Source: Anaerolineae bacterium
GTDB taxonomy: Bacteria > Chloroflexota > Anaerolineae > Anaerolineales > Villigracilaceae
Assembly: GCA_003130845.1 (NCBI GenBank)
Contig: QEXW01000072.1
Location: forward strand, 31,413-95,412
Direction of reading: 5' to 3'
DNA length: 64,000 bases
Part shown: positions 41,266 through 50,760 of the stretch, piece by piece
How positions within the stretch are numbered: the first letter of the stretch is position 1
Layout: every line of letters starts with the position of its first letter
Translations under genes and position numbers: made by a program
The notes under the pieces: generated by a model
Database searches by the model: none
Told to the model about the DNA's origin: nothing
The model's input: only the letters and a program-made list of their open reading frames with translations

Positions 41266-43745
41266 GCGTTTTCTTGCGCTATAAGCGCGCGCACTTCGCT
41301 GCTGGTAGCGCACTCCAAGGCACGGGCGGCTAATGCTTGTGCGGCCGGCAGGGTGAGAGCGCGTAGGATGGCTTTGATGCGGGGAATGCCTGCCGGATTG
41401 AGGCTGAGTTCATCTACTCCCAAGCCAATCAGAATGGGCGCGGCCTGAGGGTCGCCCCCTAGTTCTCCACACACGCCAACCCATTTTCCTGCTTTGTGCG
41501 CAGCCTCGGTTACGGATTGAATGAGCCGTAAAACAGCCGGATGGAGTCCATCGGCAAGGTGAGAAAGCGCCGGATTACCGCGTTCTGCTGCCAGCGTGTA
41601 CTGTGTTAGGTCGTTCGTGCCTATGCTGAAGAAGTCAACTTCACGGGCGAGTTGTGGCGCGAGCAGTGCGGCTGAGGGTATCTCTATCATGATTCCGATT
41701 TCTACCGGCCAGGCATGCGGGATGTTTTCGGCAATCAGCGCCGTGTGCGCTTTTTCTAGCAAGGCACGTGCCCGGCGCACTTCGCTGATTTCGGCGACCA
41801 TAGGAAACATGATGCGGCAAGGGAATCCATCAGCCGCGCGCAGGATTGCGCGTAGTTGTGTGATGAAAAACTCGGGCTGTTCGAGCGATAAGCGCAGGGC
41901 GCGCACACCCAGGAATGGATTGGCTTCTTGTGGTAAAGGCAGGTAGGGTAAGGCTTTATCGCCGCCGATGTCGAGGGTGCGCACGGTGATAGGGCGGTTG
42001 GGGCCCATGGCTTCATAAATTTGCCGTAATAATTCAAATTGCTCGTCTTCGCTGGGGGCAGTTTGACGCGTTAGAAACAGAAATTCTGTGCGCAGCAAGC
42101 CGCACCCTTCGGCGCCGTTTTCAAGTGCGGTGTGCGCATCTGGCAGGCTGCCAAGATTGGCAAAGACTTCAATCCGATGATTGTCTTTCGTAAATGTCAG
42201 GGCTTGGCTGGCTTCTTGTAAACGGGCGCGTCGGGAGAGCCATTCTGCGCGGCGCTTTTGTAGTTCTTCCATCAAATCGCTGGGTGGAGCAATCCAAATT
42301 TCGCCGCTGGACCCGTCCATTCCAATTTGTGTGCCAGATGGAACGTCAGCCAGCAATTTTCCTGTGCCGGCAATGGCCGGAATGCCAAGCGCGCGGGCTA
42401 AGATGGCGCTATGCGAGGTGGGGCCTCCGCCTGCAGTGATGATGCCGAGAACTTGGCGCATATCCAATTGGGAGGTCTCGGTAGGGGTTAAGTCGGTTGC
42501 GTATAAAATGACCGGTTCGTTGAAGGCAAGGGGCGCTTGTGCAGGTTGGTCAATCAGGTCTAACAGGACTTGTCGCCCTACATCCTCAACATCGGTTGCG
42601 CGGGCTTGCAGGTAGGCATCGGGTAAATTACGATACTCTTGTGCTGTTTGTTCAATGGCGCGATACCAGGCCAGGGCAGCGTTTTCGTGCAGCTCGGTAA
42701 TCCGTTGGCGAGTCATCTCTAATAAGGCTGGGTCGTTTAGGATGAGCAGATGCGCATTGAAGATGGCAGATTCATCCTCGCCTGCCGATTGTCGCATTTT
42801 ACGGGCGCGTTGTTCAATAGCATGGCCGATGTGGTGGAGCGCTGTATGTAGCCGATGAAGTTCTTGTACAGGGTCTTGCGCCGGTTCGACAGGAATCGGT
42901 GGTAGGGTTTGTTCATAGCGGAATAGTGGCGCGACTGCAACACCCTCAGAAATGGGGATGCCACCATTCAAGCGAGGTCGGGCGGTCGGCGCTTGGGATG
43001 GCTTTGGCTGGTCGGCAGCGGGTTCTCCGAAGTTCGACTCCACCAACGCTTTGAGTGCCTGCAGAGCCAAGGTAGCCTCCGGACCGGATGCGTGGATTTG
43101 GATTTGATGATGTTCAATCGCCCCTAGCGTTGCTATGGCATTGATGCTGCGGGCTGAGACCGGCCCTTTGCCGGCTGTCAGATTGCGAACCGTGATTTCG
43201 GCGTTGAATTGGGAGGCGGTTTGAACGAAGCGTGCCGCTGGGCGGGCATGAAGTCCGTGTAGGTTGGTCAAGGTAAGCGTTATCGCTTCGCCTGGTTGCA
43301 AGGAAGTAGGCGGGATGACGTTCTGGATTGGTGCTTCGTAGCCCATGTGTTGACGTTTGGGTTCGAGCGCGGCGTTGGCTTCCTGGCAGATGGTTTCTAG
43401 ATTGCTTCCCATTCCGATTTGTACTGCGGCGGCAATTGCGCCTTCTACGAAAGGTGCAGGACAAAACCGAATGTGAGAATGCATCTCTGGCGGTAATAAT
43501 TCGAGGGCCATGCCTGCGCTTAAGATGGCGCTTCCCATGTCCATCAACACGAGCACCCCATCTTCTGAATAGACGGCTTGAATGGCTTCCAGGATTTCAA
43601 CCGCATCTGTGCCAAATTCGCTGCGCTCTGGTCCAACGCCGGCGGCAATCGCAATCCGCACCGGTGCGCGTGTGACTTGTTCTAAAAAGTCCACCAGGGC
43701 CGCAGCCAGTTTTCGGCTGTGCGAGACCAGCACCAACCCTACCAT
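41262..43745 (-). CDS. dhaM: DhaM-HPr-enzyme I fusion (PEP-dependent phosphodonor for dihydroxyacetone kinase)
   Basis: An 827-residue three-part phosphotransfer protein. Residues 1-130 are the DhaM EIIA-type domain with active His9 in LVLVSHSRKLA. Residues about 150-240 are HPr with LHGLHARPAARFV. The rest is enzyme I: phospho-histidine GGGPTSHSAILAR, then a full C-terminal PEP-binding barrel with GTNDLTQYTLAAERGNP and CGELGGDP. E. coli DhaM carries only a partial enzyme I, so this version should pass phosphate from PEP to DhaKL without other PTS proteins. It ends the operon of GlpA-like and Sdh-like genes. Confidence 0.88.
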   Translation of the reverse strand: MVGLVLVSHSRKLAAALVDFLEQVTRAPVRIAIAAGVGPERSEFGTDAVEILEAIQAVYSEDGVLVLMDMGSAILSAGMALELLPPEMHSHIRFCPAPFVEGAIAAAVQIGMGSNLETICQEANAALEPKRQHMGYEAPIQNVIPPTSLQPGEAITLTLTNLHGLHARPAARFVQTASQFNAEITVRNLTAGKGPVSARSINAIATLGAIEHHQIQIHASGPEATLALQALKALVESNFGEPAADQPKPSQAPTARPRLNGGIPISEGVAVAPLFRYEQTLPPIPVEPAQDPVQELHRLHTALHHIGHAIEQRARKMRQSAGEDESAIFNAHLLILNDPALLEMTRQRITELHENAALAWYRAIEQTAQEYRNLPDAYLQARATDVEDVGRQVLLDLIDQPAQAPLAFNEPVILYATDLTPTETSQLDMRQVLGIITAGGGPTSHSAILARALGIPAIAGTGKLLADVPSGTQIGMDGSSGEIWIAPPSDLMEELQKRRAEWLSRRARLQEASQALTFTKDNHRIEVFANLGSLPDAHTALENGAEGCGLLRTEFLFLTRQTAPSEDEQFELLRQIYEAMGPNRPITVRTLDIGGDKALPYLPLPQEANPFLGVRALRLSLEQPEFFITQLRAILRAADGFPCRIMFPMVAEISEVRRARALLEKAHTALIAENIPHAWPVEIGIMIEIPSAALLAPQLAREVDFFSIGTNDLTQYTLAAERGNPALSHLADGLHPAVLRLIQSVTEAAHKAGKWVGVCGELGGDPQAAPILIGLGVDELSLNPAGIPRIKAILRALTLPAAQALAARALECATSSEVRALIAQENA

Positions 43746-43763
43746 ATCGATTCTCCGTTTTCG

Positions 43764-44165
43764 TTATGTGCTTTTGGATGCAATCACCAATGCCAGCCAA
43801 ATGCCATAGCCAACTGCAGAACATCCTATCAATAGGAGAACGGCATTGACCCAGGTGAGTACCTTTTGCGAGGGATTCATGTCTAAAATGATGCCGCGCA
43901 CGCCCAACAGGCTGTGAGTCACGACAGTGGCAACAAAGATAATTTCTATCAACGGAATTAATGGGTTACGAAAGTATGCAACAATATCGTTGTAGGTCAT
44001 TAAGCCCGAGTGGGCGCTTCCCATGTAGTGATTGACAATCAGATGTAATGTCAAGATGAGCACAAGCAATGGGCCGGTTATCATTTTGACCAGCCACAAC
44101 CACGCATTTTCACCGGCGCGCCGACCAGTTGGATAATTGAAGTGTTCTGAAGATGGCGAGTTCAT
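43764..44165 (-). CDS. SdhD-like membrane anchor subunit
   Basis: A 133-residue protein with three transmembrane helices. Histidines in LILTLHLIVNHY and VATVVTHSLLGVRGIILDM are placed like the heme and quinone ligands of succinate dehydrogenase anchors. It lies 18 bases before DhaM and four bases after the SdhC-like gene. The start at 44165 avoids overlap with that gene. The adjacent flavoprotein is GlpA-like rather than SdhA, so the anchor probably serves a glycerol 3-phosphate dehydrogenase. Confidence 0.75.
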   Translation of the reverse strand: MNSPSSEHFNYPTGRRAGENAWLWLVKMITGPLLVLILTLHLIVNHYMGSAHSGLMTYNDIVAYFRNPLIPLIEIIFVATVVTHSLLGVRGIILDMNPSQKVLTWVNAVLLLIGCSAVGYGIWLALVIASKST

Positions 44166-44169
44166 AGGT

Positions 44170-44553
44170 TTACCCTGCAAACATGCGAAAAGCAAAAATG
44201 GCCGTTCCAACGAGCGCGAGTAACACCGAAAGGTAAAACATCTGTACTTGGCGGCGAACACCCAGGCCAAAGCTCGTCAGCACTACCCGTAGTCCATTCA
44301 ATCCGTGATAGATAACCGCGCCAATTACGAGCAGCTCACCCAGTTTTATCAATGGACTTTTGGTGAGTGCGAGAAATTCTTCGTAGGCTTCAGGGCCTTG
44401 TGCCAGCCGTCCGAGTACCATGAGGTGCAGGAAGAGATACATCGTTAATCCTAGCCCTGTCAGCCGGTTTAGGATGAAAGCCCAACTGCCTGGGTTGCGT
44501 CCAAGCGGGTTGAACCAGGAAAGCAGTCTTTGGGGAGCGGGTTGGTTGTTCAT
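44170..44553 (-). CDS. SdhC-like cytochrome b anchor subunit
   Basis: A 127-residue membrane protein with three helices. ILNRLTGLGLTMYLFLHLMVLG is the SdhC signature, and the last helices begin VIYHGLNGLRVVL with a second conserved histidine. Together with the SdhD-like subunit it would bind one or two hemes b and a quinone. It follows the SdhB-like gene by 19 bases. No sdhA gene is present in the window. Confidence 0.82.
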   Translation of the reverse strand: MNNQPAPQRLLSWFNPLGRNPGSWAFILNRLTGLGLTMYLFLHLMVLGRLAQGPEAYEEFLALTKSPLIKLGELLVIGAVIYHGLNGLRVVLTSFGLGVRRQVQMFYLSVLLALVGTAIFAFRMFAG

Positions 44554-44572
44554 GGCGTTTTGTCCTGCAGGT

Positions 44573-45298
44573 TTATTTACCGAAGAAGTGACGGATTTTT
44601 GCGCTAATGGTCTGTTTGCGTAAGTCCATGATGCGCCGTCCTGGGTCTACAAAGGAGGGACAAACGGCCGTGCATTCAAATGCACTGTGACAGCGCCAAA
44701 CGCCATGTTCACTGTCAATCAACGTGAGTAAGTCGGGACGGCGGTCCAAGCGATGGTCTTGCGCGGCAGCCAGGGGGGCAGGTCCAAGGTAGGGTTGGCT
44801 GGTTGCAGCGACGGGGCAGGCACTGATGCACAGGCCACATTCCAGGCAATCACTTAAGCGCACGTATTGGCTATCTTCGGTCTTCCATTGATGAGGGGGT
44901 TTTTCAATTTCAGCCTCGGTGATGGGAAGCACAGCCCGCGCTTCGACAGCCTCCATTTTGCGATAGAGTTCCCCCATATCTACGACTAAGTCGCTGATGA
45001 TGGGGAAATTGCGGAGCGGTTCGATGGTGAGTACGGCATTGGGCCGTGCTACAGACCGAATGGTTGTGATGCAAGTTAGCTTTTCTACGCCGTTGACGCG
45101 CATGCCACATGCGCCGCACGTAGAGTGATGGCAAGCGTGCCGAAAGCATAAACTGCGGTCGTGAAATGCCCAAACCCGCTCGATAGCATCTAGGATATAT
45201 TCATCGGGGTTTACTTCTAGGGTAAAGGTGTCGTATCGCGAGGGTTCGTTTGTTTTTTGGCGATAGATGCGTAAGGTTACAGTCCATTGTTCAGGCAT
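44573..45298 (-). CDS. SdhB/FrdB-like iron-sulfur subunit
   Basis: A 241-residue protein with all three cluster-binding sets of succinate dehydrogenase/fumarate reductase iron-sulfur subunits: [2Fe-2S] in CRHACHHSTCGACG with a later LTC, a ferredoxin-type CLECGLCISACP, and CHSAFECTAVCPSFVDP. It would relay electrons from flavin to quinone. The ATG at 45298 lies inside the last codons of the GlpA-like gene, overlapping by eight bases, so the two are translationally coupled. This is the best sign that they form one enzyme. Confidence 0.88.
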   Translation of the reverse strand: MPEQWTVTLRIYRQKTNEPSRYDTFTLEVNPDEYILDAIERVWAFHDRSLCFRHACHHSTCGACGMRVNGVEKLTCITTIRSVARPNAVLTIEPLRNFPIISDLVVDMGELYRKMEAVEARAVLPITEAEIEKPPHQWKTEDSQYVRLSDCLECGLCISACPVAATSQPYLGPAPLAAAQDHRLDRRPDLLTLIDSEHGVWRCHSAFECTAVCPSFVDPGRRIMDLRKQTISAKIRHFFGK

Positions 45299-46475
45299 AG
45301 TGTTTTTCCTGGTTGGGGACAGTGTAATATTGGCGATAGGAGAGCAGTGGAATGTCTCGCGTGGTGCAGGGGGTGCTTATGCCGAGTTTGGCACAGACGA
45401 CATCGGCTGTTTTTTCAGCCATCATGCGCATGGTCGTGGCTTTGCCGCCGGTAATTGTCACCAATCCTTCGATATTGTGGGTTTCTTTGTGGTCGAAGCA
45501 TTTGAAGGTACGGGCCATGCTGCGCCCGGAGCCACTTCCTACCAAGGGGCGAGAGGCCATGTAAATTCCGCGCGGCTGAGCGTTCCGAATGGCCGGTATC
45601 AGTTGGCTGCCTCGTTCGAGCATTAATTTCACCTGCTCTTCTACCACCGGGATGTAATCTACGTTTTCGGCATCGAAGGAAGTGGTGCCGACAACGACCA
45701 TGCGTCTTTGTGGCAAGACGATGTCGCCATCTCCTGGCTCGTTCAGGCGGTTGACGGCGCGTTGAATCAGGCGTTGGTCGTAGGCGACCATAATGCCGGG
45801 GGTAGGGCGTACAGGCGCATCTAAGCCGGCCATGGCGGTGATTTTTCCGGCCCAGGCTCCGGTGGCATTGACCACAACTTCCGCGTGAAGTTCCAAGCGT
45901 TCATTCGTTGTACGGTCTAAGATGCGGACGCCGGTGACGTTCCCTTGCCCATCTAAGAGCAAACCCTCCACTTCGGCATAGGTGCGAAAGCGCGCACCGT
46001 TGTGTTTGGCCGTGGCAGCAAACGCCAGGGCCAAGCGTAAGGGGTCGAATGTTCCGTCTGGGATGAGAAAAGCGCTCAACAGGCGTGGATTAAGGTTTGG
46101 TTCTATTTTTAATGCTTGCTGGGGGGTAAGTTCTTCAAGCGGGATACCGCACTCTTCGCATCCGGCGATGAATTGTTCAGCGTACGATAAATCACTATCA
46201 TCGAGAGCGATAAATAAACCGCCGTTTGGTTCAATTACTTGCGGAACGATGCGCCGCAAAATCTTGTTTTCTTCAATGCACTCGATGGCGGATTCTTTGT
46301 CTTTGACGGCGTAGCGCCCTCCGCTATGTAATAGCCCATGGGTGCGGCCCGAAGTCCCGTTGCAGATGTCACCTCGTTCGATGACGGTGACCTCGCAGCC
46401 GCGTAGAGCCAGGTCGTGGGCAATTGCTACGCCGGTAAATCCTGCGCCAATGATGACGACATGGGGTTTGGACAT
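45291..46475 (-). CDS. GlpA-like FAD-dependent glycerol 3-phosphate dehydrogenase
   Basis: A 394-residue flavoprotein of the DAO family. It starts VVIIGAGFTGVAIAHDLALRG and has SGRTHGLLHSGGRYAVKD, KILRRIVPQVIEPNGGLFIAL, VVVNATGAWAG and GGKATTMRMMAEKTADVVC, close throughout to anaerobic GlpA of E. coli. It lacks the C-terminal BFD-like 2Fe-2S domain (E. coli GlpA is about 540 residues). GlpB and GlpC are missing; instead SdhB-, SdhC- and SdhD-like genes follow directly. It would oxidise glycerol 3-phosphate to dihydroxyacetone phosphate. GGAG precedes the ATG by seven bases. Confidence 0.88.
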   Translation of the reverse strand: MSKPHVVIIGAGFTGVAIAHDLALRGCEVTVIERGDICNGTSGRTHGLLHSGGRYAVKDKESAIECIEENKILRRIVPQVIEPNGGLFIALDDSDLSYAEQFIAGCEECGIPLEELTPQQALKIEPNLNPRLLSAFLIPDGTFDPLRLALAFAATAKHNGARFRTYAEVEGLLLDGQGNVTGVRILDRTTNERLELHAEVVVNATGAWAGKITAMAGLDAPVRPTPGIMVAYDQRLIQRAVNRLNEPGDGDIVLPQRRMVVVGTTSFDAENVDYIPVVEEQVKLMLERGSQLIPAIRNAQPRGIYMASRPLVGSGSGRSMARTFKCFDHKETHNIEGLVTITGGKATTMRMMAEKTADVVCAKLGISTPCTTRDIPLLSYRQYYTVPNQEKHYA

Positions 46476-46477
46476 GA

Positions 46478-47107
46478 TTAAACTCCAGTGGTTGGTATGA
46501 CCGGCAGAGTTGATGGGGGTTCTGAGCAGAGTTCTGGTTTACATTGTGGGCAGTAGAACACTTCTTGTGGGAAATCAAGCAGTTCTTGCGTAATGGCTTC
46601 AACCGGCCCAGGCTTGAACCCAGTGGCACCGCACTGACAGGCATAGGGGCCAATCCTGAAATCGGTATAGGCTCGTTGGGGAGCGTGCAGTTCAATGACT
46701 TCAACATTCAAGCGCCAGCGAGCATTGGTGATGAGACGCGCTGCACCGCATTGGCGCAGTTTATTCGCATATATTTTGAAGTGTGTACAGTGTCGCATGA
46801 GCAGGACGCCGGTGGTGATTCCAATAGGAAAAGTCCATTCTTGCGCATCGGCGCAAACCACATGCAGGTTGGCAGGTAAAGGACCGTGAGAGAGGGCGTG
46901 TTCAATCAACACCGGGTTGATTTCTATCGCAATGACTTGGCGGACTATCGGCGCTGCTAGACCTGCAAAGCACAATTCGCCTGCCCCAATCTCTAGCACC
47001 ACATCTTGCGGTTGCAGATGTTGTAGAACGGCGTGATAGGTGGAGGCGTCGTAAGGGGCGTATAGCCGTTCCCACATTTCCTCTGATACGAGGGCAGACA
47101 TAGACAT
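46478..47107 (-). CDS. Methyltransferase-like protein with C-terminal zinc-ribbon-like segment
   Basis: A 209-residue protein. The N-terminal part is a Rossmann methyltransferase (VVLEIGAGELCFAGLAAP, VIAIEINPVLIEHAL, VCADAQEW) similar to small-molecule or rRNA adenine methyltransferases. The C-terminal 55 residues contain CQCGATGF and YCPQCKP, a likely zinc ribbon. It stops two bases before the GlpA-like start and is in the same operon. Its link to glycerol metabolism is not clear. Confidence 0.65.
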   Translation of the reverse strand: MSMSALVSEEMWERLYAPYDASTYHAVLQHLQPQDVVLEIGAGELCFAGLAAPIVRQVIAIEINPVLIEHALSHGPLPANLHVVCADAQEWTFPIGITTGVLLMRHCTHFKIYANKLRQCGAARLITNARWRLNVEVIELHAPQRAYTDFRIGPYACQCGATGFKPGPVEAITQELLDFPQEVFYCPQCKPELCSEPPSTLPVIPTTGV

Positions 47108-47111
47108 GGAA

Positions 47112-47369
47112 TTAGCGCTTTCGGCGTAAGAATTTGTTCAAGAGCAAGTTGCCTAAAAAGATGGCCCAAACCAGTGCGCCAAAAAACAGGCCCCACAGCA
47201 GGCCTTCGACCCATCCGCGCTGCGGAATCACTTGCCAAGCGGTGAGGATGGCCATGGCCAGGCTGGTGATGGTCATGATGATTAGACCGCTGCGCAACGA
47301 AATCCAGGGCGCAGAGAGTTCCTGTTGTTCTTTTTCCAAGCGTTGAGAAGGGCTTTTTTTTGTGCTCAC
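47112..47369 (-). CDS. Small two-helix membrane protein
   Basis: An 85-residue protein with two transmembrane helices (GLIIMTITSLAMAILTAW and GLLWGLFFGALVWAIFLG) and a basic C-terminus, LNKFLRRKR. The family was not recognised. A GTG at 47369 is taken as the start because GGAG lies six bases before it; GTG at 47381 is possible. An A8 run on the coding strand follows the third codon. It is the first gene after the glpK terminator and may lead the GlpA-SdhBCD operon. Confidence 0.55.
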   Translation of the reverse strand: MSTKKSPSQRLEKEQQELSAPWISLRSGLIIMTITSLAMAILTAWQVIPQRGWVEGLLWGLFFGALVWAIFLGNLLLNKFLRRKR

Positions 47370-47395
47370 GTGGAACTCCACAGGGAGAATAAGAA

Positions 47396-47432
47396 AAGGG
47401 GTGGGTGAGCGTCTGGCTCTTGCCCACCCCTT
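47396..47432 (-). terminator. Terminator of the glpF-dhaK-dhaL-glpK operon
   Basis: On the minus strand AAGGGGTGGG (47432-47423) pairs with CCCACCCCTT (47405-47396) and is followed by TTCTT. It lies 22 bases past the glpK stop. Confidence 0.75.
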
Positions 47433-47453
47433 GGTTTGGGTCAGGTTGGGCGA

Positions 47454-48950
47454 TTATTCAACCCAATCGAAGGTGCGAGTGACGGCTTTCTTCCAGCCTT
47501 TGTAGAGTTTTTCGCGTTCTGCAGCGTCCATCTTGGGAGTCCACTCGTGGTCTTTGCCCCAGTTGGCGCGCAGGTCTTCTACTTTGCTCCAGAAGCCGAC
47601 TGCCAGGCCGGCAGCATAGGCTGCGCCGAGCGCTGTCGTTTCTGCCACAGTCGGACGAATGACCGGAACGCCCAAAATATCGGCTTGGAATTGCATCAGC
47701 AGGTCGTTGAAGACCATGCCACCATCTACTTTGAGGGCAGTCAGTGGCACGCCAGAATCGGCATTCATGGCGTCTAGCACTTCGCGTGTTTGGTAGGCAG
47801 TGGCTTCAAGCGCGGCACGGGCGATGTGATTCTTGGTGATGAAGCGGGTTAGGCCTACGATAACGCCGCGTGCGTCACTGCGCCAGTAGGGGGCAAACAG
47901 GCCAGAAAAGGCCGGCACGAAGTAAATTCCGCCGCTATCGGGCACGGCGCGGGCGTAATCTTCGATGTGTTTGGAGAAATCGAAGAACTCCAAGTTATCG
48001 CGCAGCCATTGCACCAGGGCGCCTGTGATGGCAATCGAGCCTTCGAGGCAGTAAACGGCCGGCTCGTTGCCGATTTTGTAGCCCAATGTGGTGAGTAAGC
48101 CATTTTTGCTTTGCACGGGTTTGGTGCCGGTGTTGAGCAGCATGAAGCATCCCGTGCCATAGGTATTTTTGGCCTCGCCAGGGCTAAAGCAGGTTTGTCC
48201 AAAGAGAGCGGCTTGTTGGTCACCCAGGTCGCCAGCAACAGGCACGCCGTTGAGTGAGCCGACGGCTTTGCCATACACTTCTGCAGAGGGGCGCACGCGC
48301 GGCAGCATGGCTTTTGGAATGCCCATGATGCCGAGAATTTCGTCATCCCAGTCTAGGGTTTCCAAATTCATGAGCATGGTGCGGCTGGCGTTGGAGACAT
48401 CGGTGATATGGACGCCGCCATTCGGGCCGCCGGTGAGATTCCAGATGACCCACGTATCAATGTTGCCAAACAGGACTTCGCCTTTTTCCGCTTTTTCACG
48501 TACGCCTGGCACATTATCTAGAATCCACTTGATTTTGGGGCCGGAGAAGTATGTCGCTAACGGCAGGCCAACCTTGGCGCGGAAGCGGTCTTGTCCACCT
48601 TCTTTGGCGAGCTCGTTGCAAATTGTATCGGTGCGGGTGTCTTGCCAGACGATGGCATTGTATACCGGTTTGCCCGTGGCGCGTTCCCATACGACGGTGG
48701 TCTCACGCTGATTGGTAATCCCAACGGCAGCAATCTCTTTGGGGTCAATGCTGAATTTTTTCAGAGCGCCGTCAATCACTTCCTGCGTTCGCTGCCAGAT
48801 TTCAATTGGGTCATGTTCTACCCAGCCTGGCTTGGGGTAAATCTGTTCGTGTTCTTTCTGGTCAATCGCCACAACACGTCCGGCGTGGTCGAACACCATA
48901 AAGCGGGTGCTAGTGGTACCTTGATCTACTGCTGCTGAATATTTAGCCAT
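47454..48950 (-). CDS. glpK: Glycerol kinase
   Basis: A 498-residue FGGY-family kinase that makes glycerol 3-phosphate. The N-terminal [18 protein letters not shown] binds ATP phosphate, [20 protein letters not shown] contacts glycerol, and [16 protein letters not shown] and [19 protein letters not shown] are further family signatures. The ATG at 48950 follows GGAGG by five bases; a longer frame from 48974 is rejected. It is the last gene before a terminator. Its product would be the substrate of the GlpA-like enzyme encoded just downstream. Confidence 0.95.
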   Translation of the reverse strand: MAKYSAAVDQGTTSTRFMVFDHAGRVVAIDQKEHEQIYPKPGWVEHDPIEIWQRTQEVIDGALKKFSIDPKEIAAVGITNQRETTVVWERATGKPVYNAIVWQDTRTDTICNELAKEGGQDRFRAKVGLPLATYFSGPKIKWILDNVPGVREKAEKGEVLFGNIDTWVIWNLTGGPNGGVHITDVSNASRTMLMNLETLDWDDEILGIMGIPKAMLPRVRPSAEVYGKAVGSLNGVPVAGDLGDQQAALFGQTCFSPGEAKNTYGTGCFMLLNTGTKPVQSKNGLLTTLGYKIGNEPAVYCLEGSIAITGALVQWLRDNLEFFDFSKHIEDYARAVPDSGGIYFVPAFSGLFAPYWRSDARGVIVGLTRFITKNHIARAALEATAYQTREVLDAMNADSGVPLTALKVDGGMVFNDLLMQFQADILGVPVIRPTVAETTALGAAYAAGLAVGFWSKVEDLRANWGKDHEWTPKMDAAEREKLYKGWKKAVTRTFDWVE

Positions 48951-49019
48951 TTGTGCCTCCTGATGAGAGAACAAGGAAAGTGAGAGTTTCTGGCGGCGTT
49001 GAAAGTTTGGGTAAGAACG

Positions 49020-49664
49020 TTAGTGGCTGTTCTTCCAGGCTTGAGCCGCAGCATTGAGGATGAGGTAGGAGGATGTCGCTCCTGGGTCTTGATGTCCGGC
49101 ACTGCGCTCGCCCAGATAGCTAGCGCGTCCTTTGCGCGCTACCAAGGGGATGGTGCTTTCCATCCCTTTTCGCGCGGCTTCTGCGCATTGTTCCATCGCA
49201 AGGTGAAACGCTTGTCCCTCGGAAATCGCTTTTTTGTAGGCAGCCAAGGCCGGGGTAAGCGCGTCCACCATGGTTTTGTCACCGACTTCGGCTTTGCCGC
49301 GCATGATGACGCCATTTAAAGCGGCTTCGAGTGCTTCTGCCCAGTCTTCACTGCTGAGTTCCATCTTGCCAGCCGTTTTCATGCCTGCTTGCAAGAAGAG
49401 TGTGCCATAGAGCGGCCCACCCGCGCCTCCGACAGTCGAGAGCAGGGTCATTCCAACCGTTTTGAAGATGGTGCCAATGTCTTTATCCTGAATTTCGGGC
49501 ATTTTGTTCATCACCGCCTTGAAGCCACGATCCATATTGGCTCCATGGTCGGCATCGCCAATCGCAGCATCCAATTCGGTCAGGTAGTTTTTGTTTTCGG
49601 CCAAGACATTGGCGATGGCTGTTATCCAAGCAAGCACATCATCACGAGAGACTGGCATAGGCAA
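49020..49664 (-). CDS. dhaL: Dihydroxyacetone kinase ADP-binding subunit DhaL
   Basis: A 214-residue protein of the DhaL fold. ELDAAIGDADHGANMDRGF holds the aspartates that chelate magnesium with bound nucleotide; TVGGAGGPLYGTLF and GDKTMVDALTPAL are conserved family segments. In the PTS-dependent system DhaL keeps its ADP bound and is rephosphorylated by DhaM, then transfers to dihydroxyacetone on DhaK. It follows dhaK by 58 bases and has AGGGAG upstream. Confidence 0.93.
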   Translation of the reverse strand: MPMPVSRDDVLAWITAIANVLAENKNYLTELDAAIGDADHGANMDRGFKAVMNKMPEIQDKDIGTIFKTVGMTLLSTVGGAGGPLYGTLFLQAGMKTAGKMELSSEDWAEALEAALNGVIMRGKAEVGDKTMVDALTPALAAYKKAISEGQAFHLAMEQCAEAARKGMESTIPLVARKGRASYLGERSAGHQDPGATSSYLILNAAAQAWKNSH

Positions 49665-49722
49665 CTCCCTAAGAAATTTCTGGGCGACGGGGCCGGTCGC
49701 CCAGAATCAAGCGAACGGTTGA

Positions 49723-50724
49723 TTACACACCCCAGCGTAAGGCGGGTGTTTTTACGGGGGCGTCCCACAGTTTAATCATGTCATCATCCATCTTGAGCAT
49801 GGTGATGGACGTGCCGGCCATCTCGAGGCTGGTGATGTAGGAGCCAACCAGATTGCGCACCACTTTAATGCCGTGTTTGGTGGCAATTTCGTACGCTTTG
49901 CGGTACACAATGTACAGTTCAATCAGCGGCGTGCCACCCATGCCATTGACGAAAAGCAGAACTTCGTCCCCTGCTTTGTAGGGCAAGTCGCTGATAATCG
50001 GCTCCATTAACATTTCAACGATTTCATCTGCCGATTTGAGCGGCATGCGGGTGCGGCCCGGCTCGCCGTGAATGCCGATGCCGATTTCCATCTGGTCTTC
50101 CGGCAGGTCAAAGGTGGGCTTGCCTACGTGGGGCACCGTGCAGGAGGTGAGCGCCATGCCCATGCTGCGCCCCCAGTTTTTGGCCTTGCGGCAGACTTCA
50201 GCGACCTCTTGGAGTGAGCGACGTTGTTCGGCCGCGGCGCCACAGAGTTTTTCTGCAAGCACGGTGACGCCTACCCCGCGCCGTCCGGCAGTGTACAAGC
50301 TATCCTTGACGGCTACATCATCATCGGTCACAACCGCTTCGACTTCGATTCCTTCGGCTCGCGCTAAATCGGCTGCCATTTCAAAGTTCATGATGTCGCC
50401 GGTGTAGTTTTTGACGATGTGCAACACACCGGCGCCGCCGTTAACGGCTTTGGTGGCTTCTAGCATTTGGTCCGGGGTGGGCGAGGTGAACACTGCGCCA
50501 GGGCAGGCCGCATCCAGCATGCCCATTCCCACAAAACCGCCATGCATGGGTTCATGTCCTGAGCCACCGCCCGAAATGACCGCTACTTTGCCCTGAATAG
50601 GGGCATCCGCACGCACGATGAAGTTGGGGTCATAATGTACTTTCACCAAATCCCCATGTGCGTATGCAATGCCCTCTAGCTCTTCACGGACGACATCTTC
50701 GGGCTTGTTGATTAACTTTTTCAT
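49723..50724 (-). CDS. dhaK: Dihydroxyacetone kinase substrate-binding subunit DhaK
   Basis: A 333-residue DhaK subunit. [20 protein letters not shown] is the family signature near residue 50, and the histidine in [13 protein letters not shown] is the one that forms a hemiaminal with dihydroxyacetone. [18 protein letters not shown] is also conserved. It works with DhaL and the DhaM-HPr-EI protein encoded downstream. AAGGAG precedes the ATG. Confidence 0.95.
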   Translation of the reverse strand: MKKLINKPEDVVREELEGIAYAHGDLVKVHYDPNFIVRADAPIQGKVAVISGGGSGHEPMHGGFVGMGMLDAACPGAVFTSPTPDQMLEATKAVNGGAGVLHIVKNYTGDIMNFEMAADLARAEGIEVEAVVTDDDVAVKDSLYTAGRRGVGVTVLAEKLCGAAAEQRRSLQEVAEVCRKAKNWGRSMGMALTSCTVPHVGKPTFDLPEDQMEIGIGIHGEPGRTRMPLKSADEIVEMLMEPIISDLPYKAGDEVLLFVNGMGGTPLIELYIVYRKAYEIATKHGIKVVRNLVGSYITSLEMAGTSITMLKMDDDMIKLWDAPVKTPALRWGV

Positions 50725-50760
50725 AGTAAACGCTCCTTACGCACGTCTAAATCTCATCGC

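Noticed and set aside
43764..45298. Ordinary succinate dehydrogenase operon
   Set aside because: The flavoprotein gene fused to it by overlap is of GlpA type and lacks SdhA features; no sdhA is in the window.
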